From Penelope pileata (lineage: Eukaryota; Chordata; Aves; Galliformes; Cracidae), in NCBI GenBank assembly GCA_013396635.1, contig WBMW01005741.1, positions 748,039 to 812,038 of the forward strand: a stretch of 64,000 nt of DNA. Direction: 5' to 3'. The notes beneath the pieces were generated by a model. That model worked only from the letters and a program-made list of their open reading frames with translations, was not told the origin of the DNA and searched no databases. The position numbers and the translations under genes were made by a program. Shown here in pieces: positions 37,101-48,431 of this stretch (positions are counted from its first letter, which is position 1; every line of letters starts with the position of its first letter).

Positions 37101-38043
37101 ATTTTCTGCTTCTGAAAGATGTGTGCGAGCTCTGCAGCAGGTCTGTGAACGTGGCACAATACCCTTGGGGTTGTTACTTGATTGTCCAGTGGGCTTGGTG
37201 AGTCACAGCCCTTTGCCATGTCGCCGGGTGTTCAGGTTGTTAAAAACATCTTTGCAAATGGAGGAGTGGGCAGCCTGCTGCAGGGCTGGGCTTATAGCAG
37301 TCTTCTCTCCCCACAGCGATAAACATACTGCAGTGCACAAAATAAGACAAAAAATGGGAAAGCATGTTGGTGCTTCACTCCCCCAGAGAGGACCAGAAAG
37401 TTTCTGTGTGGGTAGGGAGCAGGAAGGCCTCTCCTGTGCTTTGTCCATGGGATCAGAGCGCTTTCTGTTGAAATTACCAGGTAAATAAATGGAAGTGGTC
37501 CATGTAAACACCCTCAGGCAGCTTTGGAACCCTGAAATACAGGCTCCAGAGATGACAGTTGATTCTTTTTGTCAGCATTTAAAATTGTGATTTATTACTG
37601 TTATTATCTTCATTTTTTGAGAAGGAAAAAAGAAATAGTGAAAGGAAAAAGAAAGGCGAGGGAGAGAAGGAAGGACCTACTTTAGGAAACCATTAAGGTT
37701 TGATAAGGTACAGATAAGCCTTGGAGTCAGGGAACCTTGCTTCACTCATTCTGCATGCTGCAGAAATTATGAAGAAGAGTAGATGACAATGTATCTCGAT
37801 ATTTAAGGAAGAAGATGAAGGCTGTGCCGTAAGTACAGTAAGTTCTAGCAGTTTCTTGCATTGACATACTTGTGCAGCTATGATATTTTCAGCTTATCAA
37901 TAGATTTTTTTTTCCCCTTTTTTTAGATTGCGTTTTGCAAGGTGGGTTCTTTGTTAGAGAAGACTTTAAGCCATAACTGCTTGTGAAAAACCACTGTATA
38001 ACCCTCACTTTCAGCAAAGCTGAACCCCGAGATGGTGAATGGC
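31145..38043. other. Unique non-coding sequence with candidate regulatory patch
   Basis: About 6.9 kb with no recognised transposon or exon. The patch at 32880-33010 has paired TGATTAATA sites and a CRE-like site. The largest open frame of this stretch, 188 codons on the minus strand at 33225-33791, has no recognisable domain and mixed composition. A purine tract lies at about 37617-37676. Several AT-rich patches (34500-34760, 36160-36360) look like possible conserved elements. Confidence 0.5.
32880..32960. promoter_or_regulatory. Paired TGATTAATA sites plus CRE-like site
   Basis: TGATTAATA occurs at 32894-32902 and again at 32934-32942, exactly 40 bases apart, close to four helical turns. 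TGACATCA, a variant of the cAMP-response/AP-1 type site, follows at 32947-32954. The sites sit in GC-rich surroundings, which makes the two AT-rich cores stand out. An enhancer is a reasonable guess, no more. Confidence 0.3.
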
Positions 38044-38242
38044 TCACAGAATGGTTGAGGTTGGAAGGGGCTTCTGGAGGTCTCCTGGACCAGCCACGTC
38101 GCTCAAGCAGGGTCGGCCGGAGCAGGTTGCCCAGCGCTGTGTGCATTTGGGTTTTGAGCATCTCGACAGATGGAGACTCCATAGCCCATCTGGGCAACCT
38201 GTTGCAATGTTTGACCACGCTCACAGTTAAAAAAAAAAAAAA
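38044..38242 (-). mobile_element. CR1 LINE 3' end, reversed, ending in an A run at a gap
   Basis: Antisense CR1 3' region: TCACAGAATGGTTGAGGTTG begins the tail side and GCAACCTGTTGCAATG lies near the far end. It runs to an A run of 14 at 38229-38242, where the 58-base gap starts. In antisense CR1 the sequence after CTCACAGT is normally short and A-rich, so the homopolymer looks like an expansion of that site. The rest of the copy, if any, is lost in the gap. Confidence 0.9.
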
Positions 38243-38300
38243 NNNNNNNNNNNNNNNNNNNNNNNNNNNNNNNNNNNNNNNNNNNNNNNNNNNNNNNNNN
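38243..38300. other. Assembly gap (58 N)
   Basis: Undetermined bases directly after an A homopolymer in the reversed CR1 copy. Confidence 0.99.
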
Positions 38301-41232
38301 GATTTCCTAGGTCTTAATTGCATTGCTGCAAGGCCCTGCCTTGCTTTGTGAGAAGAGTGGAAGAAATAGCAGTGTCCTTTAAATGAAAGGGGGAAAGATA
38401 AGCCAAAAAGATTCCTTTCCACGCTTATTTTTGTTTAGAGAAGTCATGGGAGAGACCATCTGGAGGGAGCAGGAGCTAATTTGAATTGGTAGAACATGGC
38501 TTCATCTGATAAGGTTTGATGTAGCGTTTTAGTCTCGAACCTTGTCTTGTGATCAGAGCTTCACATTTTGTTTGTACTGAAGACAAACAGGTGCCAGTTG
38601 TAAAATTTATTCCTGGATCTGGACTCTTTTTTTTTTATTTATTTTTTATTTTTTTATTTTCCACAAGCTTTAGGAAGCTTTGATTCAAATTTTAGTTGTT
38701 TTTCTCCTTTCCCTCTCTGGCCAAGAAGAAATGCCTAAGCCTTCACGTGGGATCTGCGAGAAGTGGTGAATATGCATAACTCTTAGGATTGACATCTCCC
38801 TGTATGTCCTGGGGCATTACAGCAAGCATTAAACAGGAGTTCCCTGCTTTCCAGGGCTGCTGGTAAAAATGATCACCATCTTACAGATGAGAAAAAGGAA
38901 CAAAATCAAAGGCAAAATGAATATGGTGGCCCAAGATGACCTGAAGTACTGGTGCTGCAGCCCTGGTTCCTGAACATGCCCATTGGCATCTGCAGGAAGG
39001 CAGCCACAGATGTCACCTCCCTCTTCCGAAATGTCATACCTCAGGACTTAATCCTTCAGGGTCTTGGAAGATGCCCTTGGTGTGGTGTGGAGGGGATCTG
39101 CACCAGCAGGGATGACTGGGCTGGGTGCTCCTCAGGGCTTCAGTGTGGCACAGGGACGGGTCTGGGCCTCTCGAGAGCTTGGTCAGAGTGATCCTCCAGG
39201 CAGGATGATTGCCCATCAGTAAAGAAGACACCACAGAGAGCCACCGCCTGGTTCTTGACAGCGTAATGGGATATTCATGACAGTATAATGGGATTTTGGT
39301 GAAATGTGATATTTGATTCTCATTACTGGAATACAGCAGGGGCCCTTTAAGTCAGAAGAATTGATTTTAGAATAGAGTTTGTTAGAACCTTTCAGTCCCA
39401 CAATCGATGTAAATGGGCAAATACCATTCTCTTTAAATCCAGTTTCCTGAGACACAGCTGTGCTGGACACACATCAGAGAAGCAGGGAGAACACCCCCGT
39501 GCACCATTAAAGCAGAGAAAACCAGACAAATTCTTCATGAGCAGGAAGACCTCTGAAGGCAAGGCCGAGAGAGCCGGGCGTGAGTGAGCCAAGTTACACC
39601 CTCATCCCTGGTGCGATGCCATTGAAGTCTGGAGAAGAGAGAGCAGAAGGGAGCTGTGAGAAATGCCTGCTGACACATGAAGGGATGTGTTGCAGGGAGG
39701 AGAGAGACCAATTATTCTCACCAGTCAACAGGGGAAGTGCAGAGAATATTTAGGTCAAGTATTAGGAGAAGAAACTTTCTGGTGGGGGAGTTATTAATCA
39801 GCAAAAGGGAGGCATCGGAAGCTGGAAAACTAGGCCTGCACTTGTAGGCTGGGAAACAAATGAGTGTTGTTTGTCTGGGAGAGCAGGAACTTGGGAATTT
39901 GGGGACATGAGGCTGAAATCCTGTCCCTGGCCCTGAGTCCTAGCAGTTCTGTGGAGAGGTGGAATTTGTAGGACCTGCAGGAAAATGTAAGCTATCTTCA
40001 TTCTTAACAGGTCTGTTGCCAAACACTACATGTCCATCTGTAAGGACAGGAGCAATACGAGTAGCTGCTCAGCCATTGGCTTGCACAGCTGCTAGGTCAG
40101 GCACACCTGCCCAGGTTTGGGGTTACCTCCACTGAAAGACTGTGTGTGCCATCTGTGTTGCAGGGGAGAAGGCATTTGTTGCTCTGTTACAGAAAGCTGG
40201 GTGGAAGATGGTAAAAGCGAAAAAAAAAAAAAAAAAAGCATTATTGGGAAAATTCTAAGTGACTGAAAACCAGTTTTTCATCTCTGGAAAATCTGAGAGT
40301 TCAAAACTTTTGTCACCTGACCTGAGTGAAGTGGGGAATAGTATAATCTTGGAAGCATTTGTAAAGAATCTAAAAATGTTTTGCTTCAGCCTTACTGAAG
40401 CATTTAACTTCTCCTTTGTGTTATATTCATATAATGCAAAAGCAATTTTTTTCAGCCTTATCCAAATGAGATGCTGTCATGAAATTTTTCCTTGAAGATT
40501 TCAGCACAATTGATATTTTCCTGCAAAACATGCCTTTTCTGTTCAACTTGAATTTTCTCCCAGAAAATGTTCCTTTCAGAAGCCTTGGGCCAATGCTGAT
40601 TACCATTATGCAGCTGCTGTTACTGTGGTAGATGCTTTAAAAGCGTAGCCAGTGAGAATGTGAGTTTGTGGCCCATACCTCACGACACCAGGATGGACTG
40701 GAGATATTTCATATTGGCAGCTGAGAGCATCGCTGCCTGACGGGTGTAAATGGCAGAGCCTTAACTCTTACTCTCACAACGAGACTAGACCTTTTTCCCT
40801 AAGTGCAATGAGAGGTGGGTCGACACCACGGCGCTCAGGCATGCATTCCAGAACCATGGCAGAAGAATGCTAAGGTTTCCTTGGAGCACCCTGTGGGGTC
40901 CTGTTTCTGTGTTCCCAATGTCTCCCTAGAGGCAGCTTTCTTATGGTTGGGTGGCTTGCAGTTTTGGTCATACCTATGAAGCTTTTACTCTTCTGAGGGC
41001 AGCCCGCTATGGAAATGAGTATCGTCGCTTCGTATTAGAAGGAGATCAGACTGGAGTGCCCGGGGTCTGTGATTTCAGTCGAGGTTGATGATGCAGCTTT
41101 GCTGTGTGCATATGCAGACCCCAAGGCTTCCTTTACCTTTTGTTGGGCATTCATGAAGATAAATAAACAGTGTAAATGTTCCCAGTTATCCACATTTTTT
41201 TCCTCAGTCTCAATCCCTGTTATCACCTCAAT
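38301..41232. other. Unique non-coding sequence with MIR relic and AT tract
   Basis: No host exon is recognised. It contains a MIR-like relic at 38865-38980, a T/A-only tract at about 38627-38660 made of TTTTTATT-type units, and an A run of 18 near 40220-40237. Open frames are short and unrecognised. Confidence 0.5.
38865..38980 (-). mobile_element. MIR-type CORE-SINE relic, reversed
   Basis: The segment reads CATCTTACAGATGAGAAAAA and then GTGGCCCAAGATGACCTGAA. It follows the antisense MIR core (CATTTTACAGATGAGGAAAC, followed by the CCCAAGGTCACACAG block) in order and spacing. MIR elements are ancient tRNA-derived SINEs whose relics occur across amniotes. The copy is old and incomplete. Confidence 0.6.
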
Positions 41233-41422
41233 CGCTGGGACAGGTTGCCCAGAGAAGCTGTGGATGCTCCCTCCCTGGAAGTGTTCAAGGCCAGGCTGGA
41301 TGGGGCTTTGGGCAACCTGGTCTAGTAAGCAGTGTCCTTGCCCATGGCAGGGGGGTTGGAACAAGATGATCTCTAAGGTCCCTTCCAACCTGAACCATTC
41401 TGTGATTCTGTGATTCTATGAT
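41233..41422 (+). mobile_element. CR1 LINE 3' end
   Basis: A 190-base plus-strand CR1 3' terminus: GGGACAGGTTGCCCAGAGAA, then the GTTCAAGGCCAGGCTGGATG block, GGGGGTTGGAACAAGATGAT, AAGGTCCCTTCCAACCTGAA and a tail of three octamers (ATTCTGTG, ATTCTGTG, ATTCTATG). It is strongly 5'-truncated and well preserved. Confidence 0.96.
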
Positions 41423-44400
41423 ATCTATTATATGGTTGAGTACTGGGATTTTTACAGTGATTGAACAGGCAGCGTCTCTTGCATAGCACAGCAGATTGAA
41501 AAGAAGTCTCTTTGTCTCTCCGCCTCCCTCACATCTATCTACAAGAACATAGGCATACCCTGTTTAGTAGGTGCACTTGTGTGGAGCCTGATTTCTCTGG
41601 AGGAATTGCAGCGACCAGGCTTTGTAATCCCAGGCTGGCCTTAATGCCAGACGCACAGCTGTGAGGCGCGTGGGTCGCAGCCTGACAGGAGTGCTCAGAG
41701 CAAGGTTTGTTTGGCTGTGGATGGGCAGGACAACGGCACCTTCCAGGAGGCGCCAAGATGGCTCACAAGGCTGCTCAGCAGCCAGTGCCAGGCCCTCCTC
41801 AGCTGCTTCTAGGGCTCAGGGGCCTCTTCTGTGCAGCTGGCACCGTGTCCCCAGCGCCATCTGGGAAGCGCAGTGAAGGGGAAAGCAGAAGAGCAAGGGA
41901 GGAGCCTCGGCTGTGAGCACGGTACTTTCCGCCCCGGCTGATTTCTGCTCTCCTGGTGTTTCTGAGTGCATGGGCAGTCAGAGCAGGACCCGCCACCAAG
42001 TGGGGAGGTGGAAGAGGCCCGAGGGCTCCGTCCTGTCCCTCTCCAGCCAGGCGCAGGGCTTTTATTTGAGCATCGCGCTGTTAGGATTTCATGAGGTGAC
42101 ATTAAGTGGATTCATGGCCGCAGCTGCGCCTGACACCACAGCGAGCCCCAGCGTGTTGTGGTGCCATTATTTGGTCTAATGAGGGGAGTAAATACACCTG
42201 GAAGTAGGGAATCCTCTCTCATCCTGGGGCTCTGGCTGGATAGATGTGAAGCTTTACCAGCCCAGTTCCGTGCAGGAGGCAGAGGGTGATTTTTAGTCCT
42301 TTCATTGGACTGGAAGCCACACTTGAGCCCTGTCACCTCCCAGTTGCCTCCATCCCTCATTACCCTCCCTTTCCTCCCACTACCCCCTCCCTGCATTGCC
42401 ACCCACCCGTAATAGATACTGCACCAGCACAGCACCGCTGCAATAACAAACACCGCCTCGTTTCAGCATGATGAATGAAGAGTTTTAATGAAACTGGCCT
42501 AAGCCGTTCCTGGCAAGCTGCCTGTTTTTTGTTTGTTTTAAGCAGGGGCGATCCATCACCCTCCCGCCTTCTCTCCAGCGCAGCATCCCCAATCAGTGCG
42601 CTGCGCCAGCCTCCCTCCCGCAGCCCTCGGCGACCCATCCTCTGCTCCCCACAGCTCTCCCTGACCCCAGCCCCTGCCAGATTTGCTCCCTGCAGCAGGG
42701 ATTTTGGTTGGGCATCTCTCTTTTGTTAAGGCAGCGGGTTAGAAGGTGCCTGGGAGCGTGCGTACGCGAGTATCTTTTCTGCCTGTTCCTTTCCAGTCGA
42801 CGATGCTCACATAACACACATATTGCTCGCTAATAGTACAGTTGAATGTCTGCTGAGTATTAATTACCCTTGCAGTCTGCTCTTTCATTAGGGTCTGCTG
42901 TCTCTCCTGGGACAGGCTGTAAATCAAAGTGTGACTCGTGGCTTTCAGAATGGGCAAAAATAAATAAGCGAGCCCTGAGCAGGGGGAAGAAATAACACTG
43001 AGCTCCACTCAACGTCTTGGCAACAAAAAAAAAAAAAAAANATCTCAAATGCAGGAAGCATTTCAATCAAGCAAACGGGTGCCAGCCCTCAGCTCAGCAC
43101 TCTGAGGACTTGGTAGGAATGGGGGTTGAGAGATCTCTGTGCATCACGTTGTCGTCTCATGCAGCTTTTCATTACTAGAAGGCAGGGAGAAGGAACCATG
43201 TTGTCCTTTCCCTTTAGAGCTGTTGAAGGAGTGAAGCTGAAGTGGGTGTGCGTGAGAGGTGGAGTGAGGCAGGGCAGAGGGAGGGAGCGAGCCAGCTCAA
43301 ATCACAGAGTGCGGTGTTAATATCAAGTGTGGGTCTCCTGCAAGGAAGGAGTAACTTGCTTTTCTAACCTTTCTCCAGCTGTCCTTAATATTTATGTTCT
43401 TCAGAGCAGCTTGATGAGTTGTGCTGAATAAATGCTGTTTTAAAGCATCTCTCCAAGTATTTGAAACCTTTTCCTGACAAAATGACCCACCAAGAGAAGT
43501 GCCTAGGCAAAGATTTGATTGATTTAAGCAGACGAAGAAGCAAAATGTGGGATGCAAAAGAGGCAAATGGGAAAATCTGCGAGAATTAGCAGAATGCATC
43601 CAAAGAAACTTGGTAACCAGAGATTTCCATAGAAAATCAGATAAGTTTCTGGATAAAAGCACGTGTGGCTGTTTTCATCTATTAAAGCTGTTCTGTGTGG
43701 CCAGGTTCTTGTGGCTTTCATGAGCACAATGAACACCAGCCTTTGGAGCGTAGTTGCTCTTAATGTAAAGTCAGGTATTTCTGGAATGGGGAGATGATGT
43801 GTGCTGTCCTTGCTGTTCACTACTTCTGATTTTATTGTTGAAGGGGATTCAGAGAAGAATCAAGACCGTGCAAATCACAGAACCAAGCATTGCCATGAAG
43901 CGATTTATGTGTCTTCCCTGCTTTTGGTGCCAAATTCTCTTACAACCACTACTAGCATGGAGCATTCAAAATGCAGCTTTCTCTGCTCAGGGCTACATCC
44001 ACGTGAGCCACGTTCTGTAAATGGGGTAGGAAGGGATATAGGGATATTGTTGAATCTCTGATGTTTCAGAACAAGAGACCAAACATTAGTTTAAAACATT
44101 TGGCCTGGACAGACTGACTGCTAAGCAGACCATTGCATGGAGGCATTCCTTCCGAATCTGCACCGTGTTTCTGTTGCTGCTGCTTTACAACTTTGTAAGC
44201 TTATGCTTTTTATTACAGAAGAGGTCTTTTCTTCTTTTCTTACCTACCTGCTATCTCATCCCATGGTAATAAAACCTCCAGGGGAGTTGAGGTATCCTTG
44301 CAAGCTCAGTATGGACATAAAGATTTTCTTCCTTTGCCTTTTCAGTTAGGAAAACCTGGCTTTGCCTTGTTAAAATCATTCAAAATCCCACATGGTTTAT

Positions 44401-44514
44401 CCAAACTTGTTCTTTTAATCCCAGGGTTTGTTCATTCAAAGAAATTGTATCCCATACAGCTTGCTAACTAAAGTAGGCCCATTTTGTTGTAGGAGGCTGG
44501 CAGTAGCTGGACCC
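41423..44514. other. Unique non-coding sequence with GC-rich patch
   Basis: A GC-rich stretch lies at about 41640-42130. It contains GCGCCATCTGGGAAG at 41854-41868, which partly matches the CTCF core in antisense, and CCAAGATGGC at 41752-41761, which matches the YY1 core. Further on, 42830-42990 is AT-rich with several TAAT cores. A single undetermined base follows an A run of about 15 at 43041. No coding exon is recognised. Confidence 0.45.
43041..43041. other. Single undetermined base after homopolymer
   Basis: One N directly after an A run (43025-43040). It reflects a basecalling uncertainty at a homopolymer. Confidence 0.95.
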
Positions 44515-44844
44515 TATGTGTCTGAAGGAGAGCTATAAGAAAAAAGGGGACAGACTCTTTAGCAGGGTCTGTGGTGATAGGACAAGGGGAAATTGTTTCA
44601 AACTAAAAGCAGGGAGGTTTTGATTGGATAGAAGGAAAAAAAATATTTACAATAAAGGTGACAAAGCACTGGAACAGGTTGCCCAGAGAGGCTGTGGAAG
44701 CCCATCCCTGGAGATGTTCAAGGTCAGGCTGGAAGGGCTCTGAGCACCCTGATCTAGCTGTAGGTGTCCCTGTTCAGTGCAGGGAAGCTGGACCAGATGA
44801 CATTTAAAGGTCCCTTCCAGCTCAAACATTTGTGTGATCCTGTG
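44515..44844 (+). mobile_element. CR1 LINE 3' region, moderately diverged
   Basis: A 330-base plus-strand CR1. It shows the terminal ORF2 segment (GGTGATAGGACAAGGGGAAA), the ACTGGAACAGGTTGCCCAGA block, GGAGATGTTCAAGGTCAGGC, and the AAAGGTCCCTTCCAGCTCAA end. The octamer tail is decayed to TGTGTGATCCTGTG. It is older than the copies at 41.2 and 62.2 kb. There is no useful reading frame. Confidence 0.93.
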
Positions 44845-47501
44845 CAGGGGGCTGGAATGCCTATTTTGTATTTGTGGGTAGTTCTTTTAATCTCTATGCA
44901 CTTGCAGTGAAAGTAAGAACTGACCTTGAAAAGAGCAGTGTGACCTTTGAAGTCAGGGTATCCCTCAAATCTAAACACCTCTTTTACAGACTCTTTTCCT
45001 GACCCTTGGTAATTTTTTCCTGAAAAGAGCTTAAAATAAATGCACTAAGGCCTCTCATTACCAAGAATACAGGCAGGGATTCAGTTAGTTGACTGCTGTA
45101 ATGCACAAGGAGATAGAAAAAGCATATGGAGCCTGGGCTATCTAATCTAATCTCTCTGTGTCTATATAATCTGGGTAAATGGCTAATCTATTACAGAGAG
45201 ATAATAATAATTAAGGCTGCAACCAGGTTCCATTAGCAAAATTGATGTGCCCTGATCCCTATTGGGTTTACTTTGAAAGCAAAAAGGGGATTTTTTTTTG
45301 CTATAGCTCAAAGAAAATTAGTCAAAGTATTTTTTTTTTCTCTTCAGTTGCTAGGTGTTAACAAATTAACCCAGATTTGAAAGTTTGGCTCTTACCTATC
45401 ATTTGTTTTCTCATCTTCTAGCTAAACATAGCTTTATCATTGTCATGTATTCCAAATTTGTGCACCGTGAAAACCTTTTGAGGATCCACTGTTGGATGTA
45501 TTAGTGGAAAATAGGTTGTAAATCAGCAGAATCGTTAACTCCTGTTTTATGTAAGTGATTGCTCTGTACTTTGCAAGGAGATGTTCTGCCACCTGTTTGC
45601 CCCTCACTAATCCAAAGAGAATACAGACATTTTTCAGGATGCCTAGGAAGGAGGTTTTCATTTACACACGTCTGAGATCCTCAGGTATTTGCAGTCCTGG
45701 TGGTGGTGGCAGAATAGCCCAGATTTTACTCGTGAAGAGGTTCATGAGTTGTGGCATGGTTGAGGTGCTTGGGACTGACGCTTGACTTGTGAGGTTTTGG
45801 CTTGGTTTGCTTACACAGCTCTCTACAAACGAGGCCCATCTTTCTGGCAGGACAGGGAGGAGAGGCAGTACAGGGCCAGGATGAGCAGCTCTGCCTCGCT
45901 TCTGCCCTAGGACATGTTCTCCTTTTGTCTCTCCTGCAGCTTCAGAGCCGATTGCCCGGCTCAGAGCTGAATCTCACTGATTGCTCCAGATTTGAAGGGA
46001 CCAGCTGCATCACCAAGCTTGGTCTCTTTGTCATGTAATGTCTTTAATTTAGAGAGGTCCATATTTGAACAACTAATCCGAAGATCCTTAGCTACGGATC
46101 AAAAAATGCTTCTTAGAAGTGCCCCATATGTAGGGCAGATTTCGATCTTTTTTTTTCCTTTCTGAACAGAACAGTGGCTGATAAGCCCTGCTCTGCAATG
46201 AAGAATTACTTTTAAGTTGTTGGAGTATCTGCCAATGTAAATGGCAGGGAGCATTACTTCTTGTTGGCTGTGGGCAAGTGTGACGGTGAAACCTTAGCAG
46301 ATGGGAGCTGGATTTGAACAAGCAGTGGCTTTTGGCTCTGTAGCTCTGGCGTGCTGAATGGCACAGGCTGTAGAAAGGGCATTGTCTGGGGGCGTTTGCA
46401 CTGCAATATTTTACAGATGTCCTTTTACTGAAGAAAATTTATAACCTGGAGGGAGTTTAATTATTTACCTTGGGACCAAAGGTAGAATTGCTTAGCAGAT
46501 AGTGTGTCTGTCTGCATTCCATCAGTGCTCCGTGGATGACAAAGAAGAGGGTTTGTCTTGCTGCGAGCAATTAGCTTTTGGCTGAGGGTAGGGGTCTGCA
46601 CCCAAGGATGCCAATTGTCTGGTAACTCCAGCTTGTCTGGGTCTGCAGGGCTTGTAAGGCAGGATGCAAAGATACGTGCCCTGTGAAGAAAGAGACAGTG
46701 ATTTAGTGTTTGTGAAGAGTTAGGCAGGCGTTTAAACTGGTCGTGTGTAGAACATGCAGAGCGCAGTCAGAGCTGGTGCTCGTGCTGCCTGCTTCCTGGC
46801 TCCTGCCATCTTCCTTGACTTATTCAAAAAAGCAGCTGGTCTAAGCTGCTCTGCCGAACTCGGAGAATATTCAGTACCCACAGGGGATGGGGGCTGTGCT
46901 GTAAGAACTGCTGCTGTTTTTCTGATTTGAACTTCGCAAAGTTTATGGAAGCAAGGAACCAAAAACAAAGGCTGGAATTGGATGACACGTAGTCAGGAGG
47001 CACAAGAAGCCCCTCAGCCCTGCCTTCAAACCAGCCATCCCTGTTGTGCCTGGCAGCCCACCTACAGCTCCTGCAGCAGCTCTGCCTGTGCCTCTCGTGC
47101 CCCTCGGCTCTCCCAGCCAGGGGGTCCCATTGCCATCTCCCCCAGCACAGCATTGCTGGCTGCTGCAAGCAGGCTTTGGTGCTCCGCTCTCTCCGTGCTT
47201 CTCCTGTCTCTCCATCAGCTTCCCCAGCTTTCCCTGGCCTTCCTTTTCAGGGACTCCTGGAATTGGCCATTTTCTCAGTTCAGATAACAGCAGACCCTGT
47301 GCTCCCTTCCCCAGTGTTCTAAGCCTCAGAGCCTTGGAGATAAATATTGAAGAGCAGAGCAGAGCAGAAATCACTCCAATTAGATGGAAAGCTCCAGTAG
47401 TTTGGACGGGTAACCAAGGAGCTATGGAGGGATTTCAGAGTCGCCTCCCTGCTTCTATTTTCCTTTCCTTCATTCCCTTCCGTTTCTACCCTATCCCATA
47501 A

Positions 47502-47518
47502 GGTATCTGTCAGATACC
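47502..47518. repeat. 17-base palindrome
   Basis: GGTATCTG and CAGATACC are perfect reverse complements around a single T. This is a small palindrome of unknown meaning. Confidence 0.7.
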
Positions 47519-48406
47519 ATACTCTTACCCCCAGAACTCTTAATAAGGCGGAGATAAAAGTGTTCCTTTATTAATAATCGTGGAAAGTGTTGTGCGTGGA
47601 GTTCAGAACCGGGAGAGTAAAAGAAAGACAGTAATTAGCTTGTTTCTGTATCTCTGCTCACTGAGGCATTTTGGATACAGTGAGAAAATTCTTGACAGAT
47701 TTTCTTTTCTTTTGGTTTCCCCCCTCCACCTCCCCTTTCCTTCTTTCCTTTTGAAGTATCATGCAAAGTTCTTGGGTTTGGGTTTTCTTCTTTTTAATGA
47801 TAAATTCTATAATCCGTGTACAATTTTTTTTCCCCTCTGACTTGTCAGCAATATCGGCTCACAACGTATCCCTTTGTTTGCCTGTTTTGCTAGGCAGTTC
47901 TGCGCTTGGTCTCCTGCAAGGAAGTAAACATGCCAATTTTCCATTGACGAGCAATGTTTAAGAAGAAAAGGTGGTTCTATTAGAGGGGTCTGGGAAACCA
48001 TTGTTCACCAATTTCATTTGTCCCTTTGCAGGGATCAAAGGAAGGAAATTTAATATTCCTTATTTGTTATTCCTTATATTATATAAAGATGAATGCAGGT
48101 GGTGTTCCCTGCGAGTATTGCACCAGAGGAGATGAGCATGCTGCCTCCCAGCTGGGCCCACTCTACCTCTGGGGAAAATCCCGTAGGACAGCAACAGCCC
48201 TGTGTTTTTAGGAGCCCTGAAAGAGGACAGGAGCCTGAAACCAGCCTTTGTCTGTGGCACTGACAGCCTGACCAGAGGCATCTGCTGGGAGTAGGACTGA
48301 GACAGACTGAGACATTTTGTGACTCAAGGCCCAGGGGCCTTGCAACTGCCGTAGCCTGTCTCTGAGCCATGTCTGTTGTAGGAATAGCAAGTGTTTATTT
48401 CCCTTC

Positions 48407-48431
48407 CTTAGTTTCTTAGCAAGAAACTAAG
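48407..48431. repeat. Perfect 11-bp hairpin with 3-base loop
   Basis: CTTAGTTTCTT at 48407-48417 and AAGAAACTAAG at 48421-48431 are perfect reverse complements separated by AGC. The pairing does not extend outward, so it is too short for a microRNA precursor. It could form a small cruciform. Confidence 0.8.

Noticed and set aside
37617..37676. Purine tract as a functional triplex or mirror repeat
   Set aside because: It is interrupted and lacks mirror symmetry; such tracts are common.
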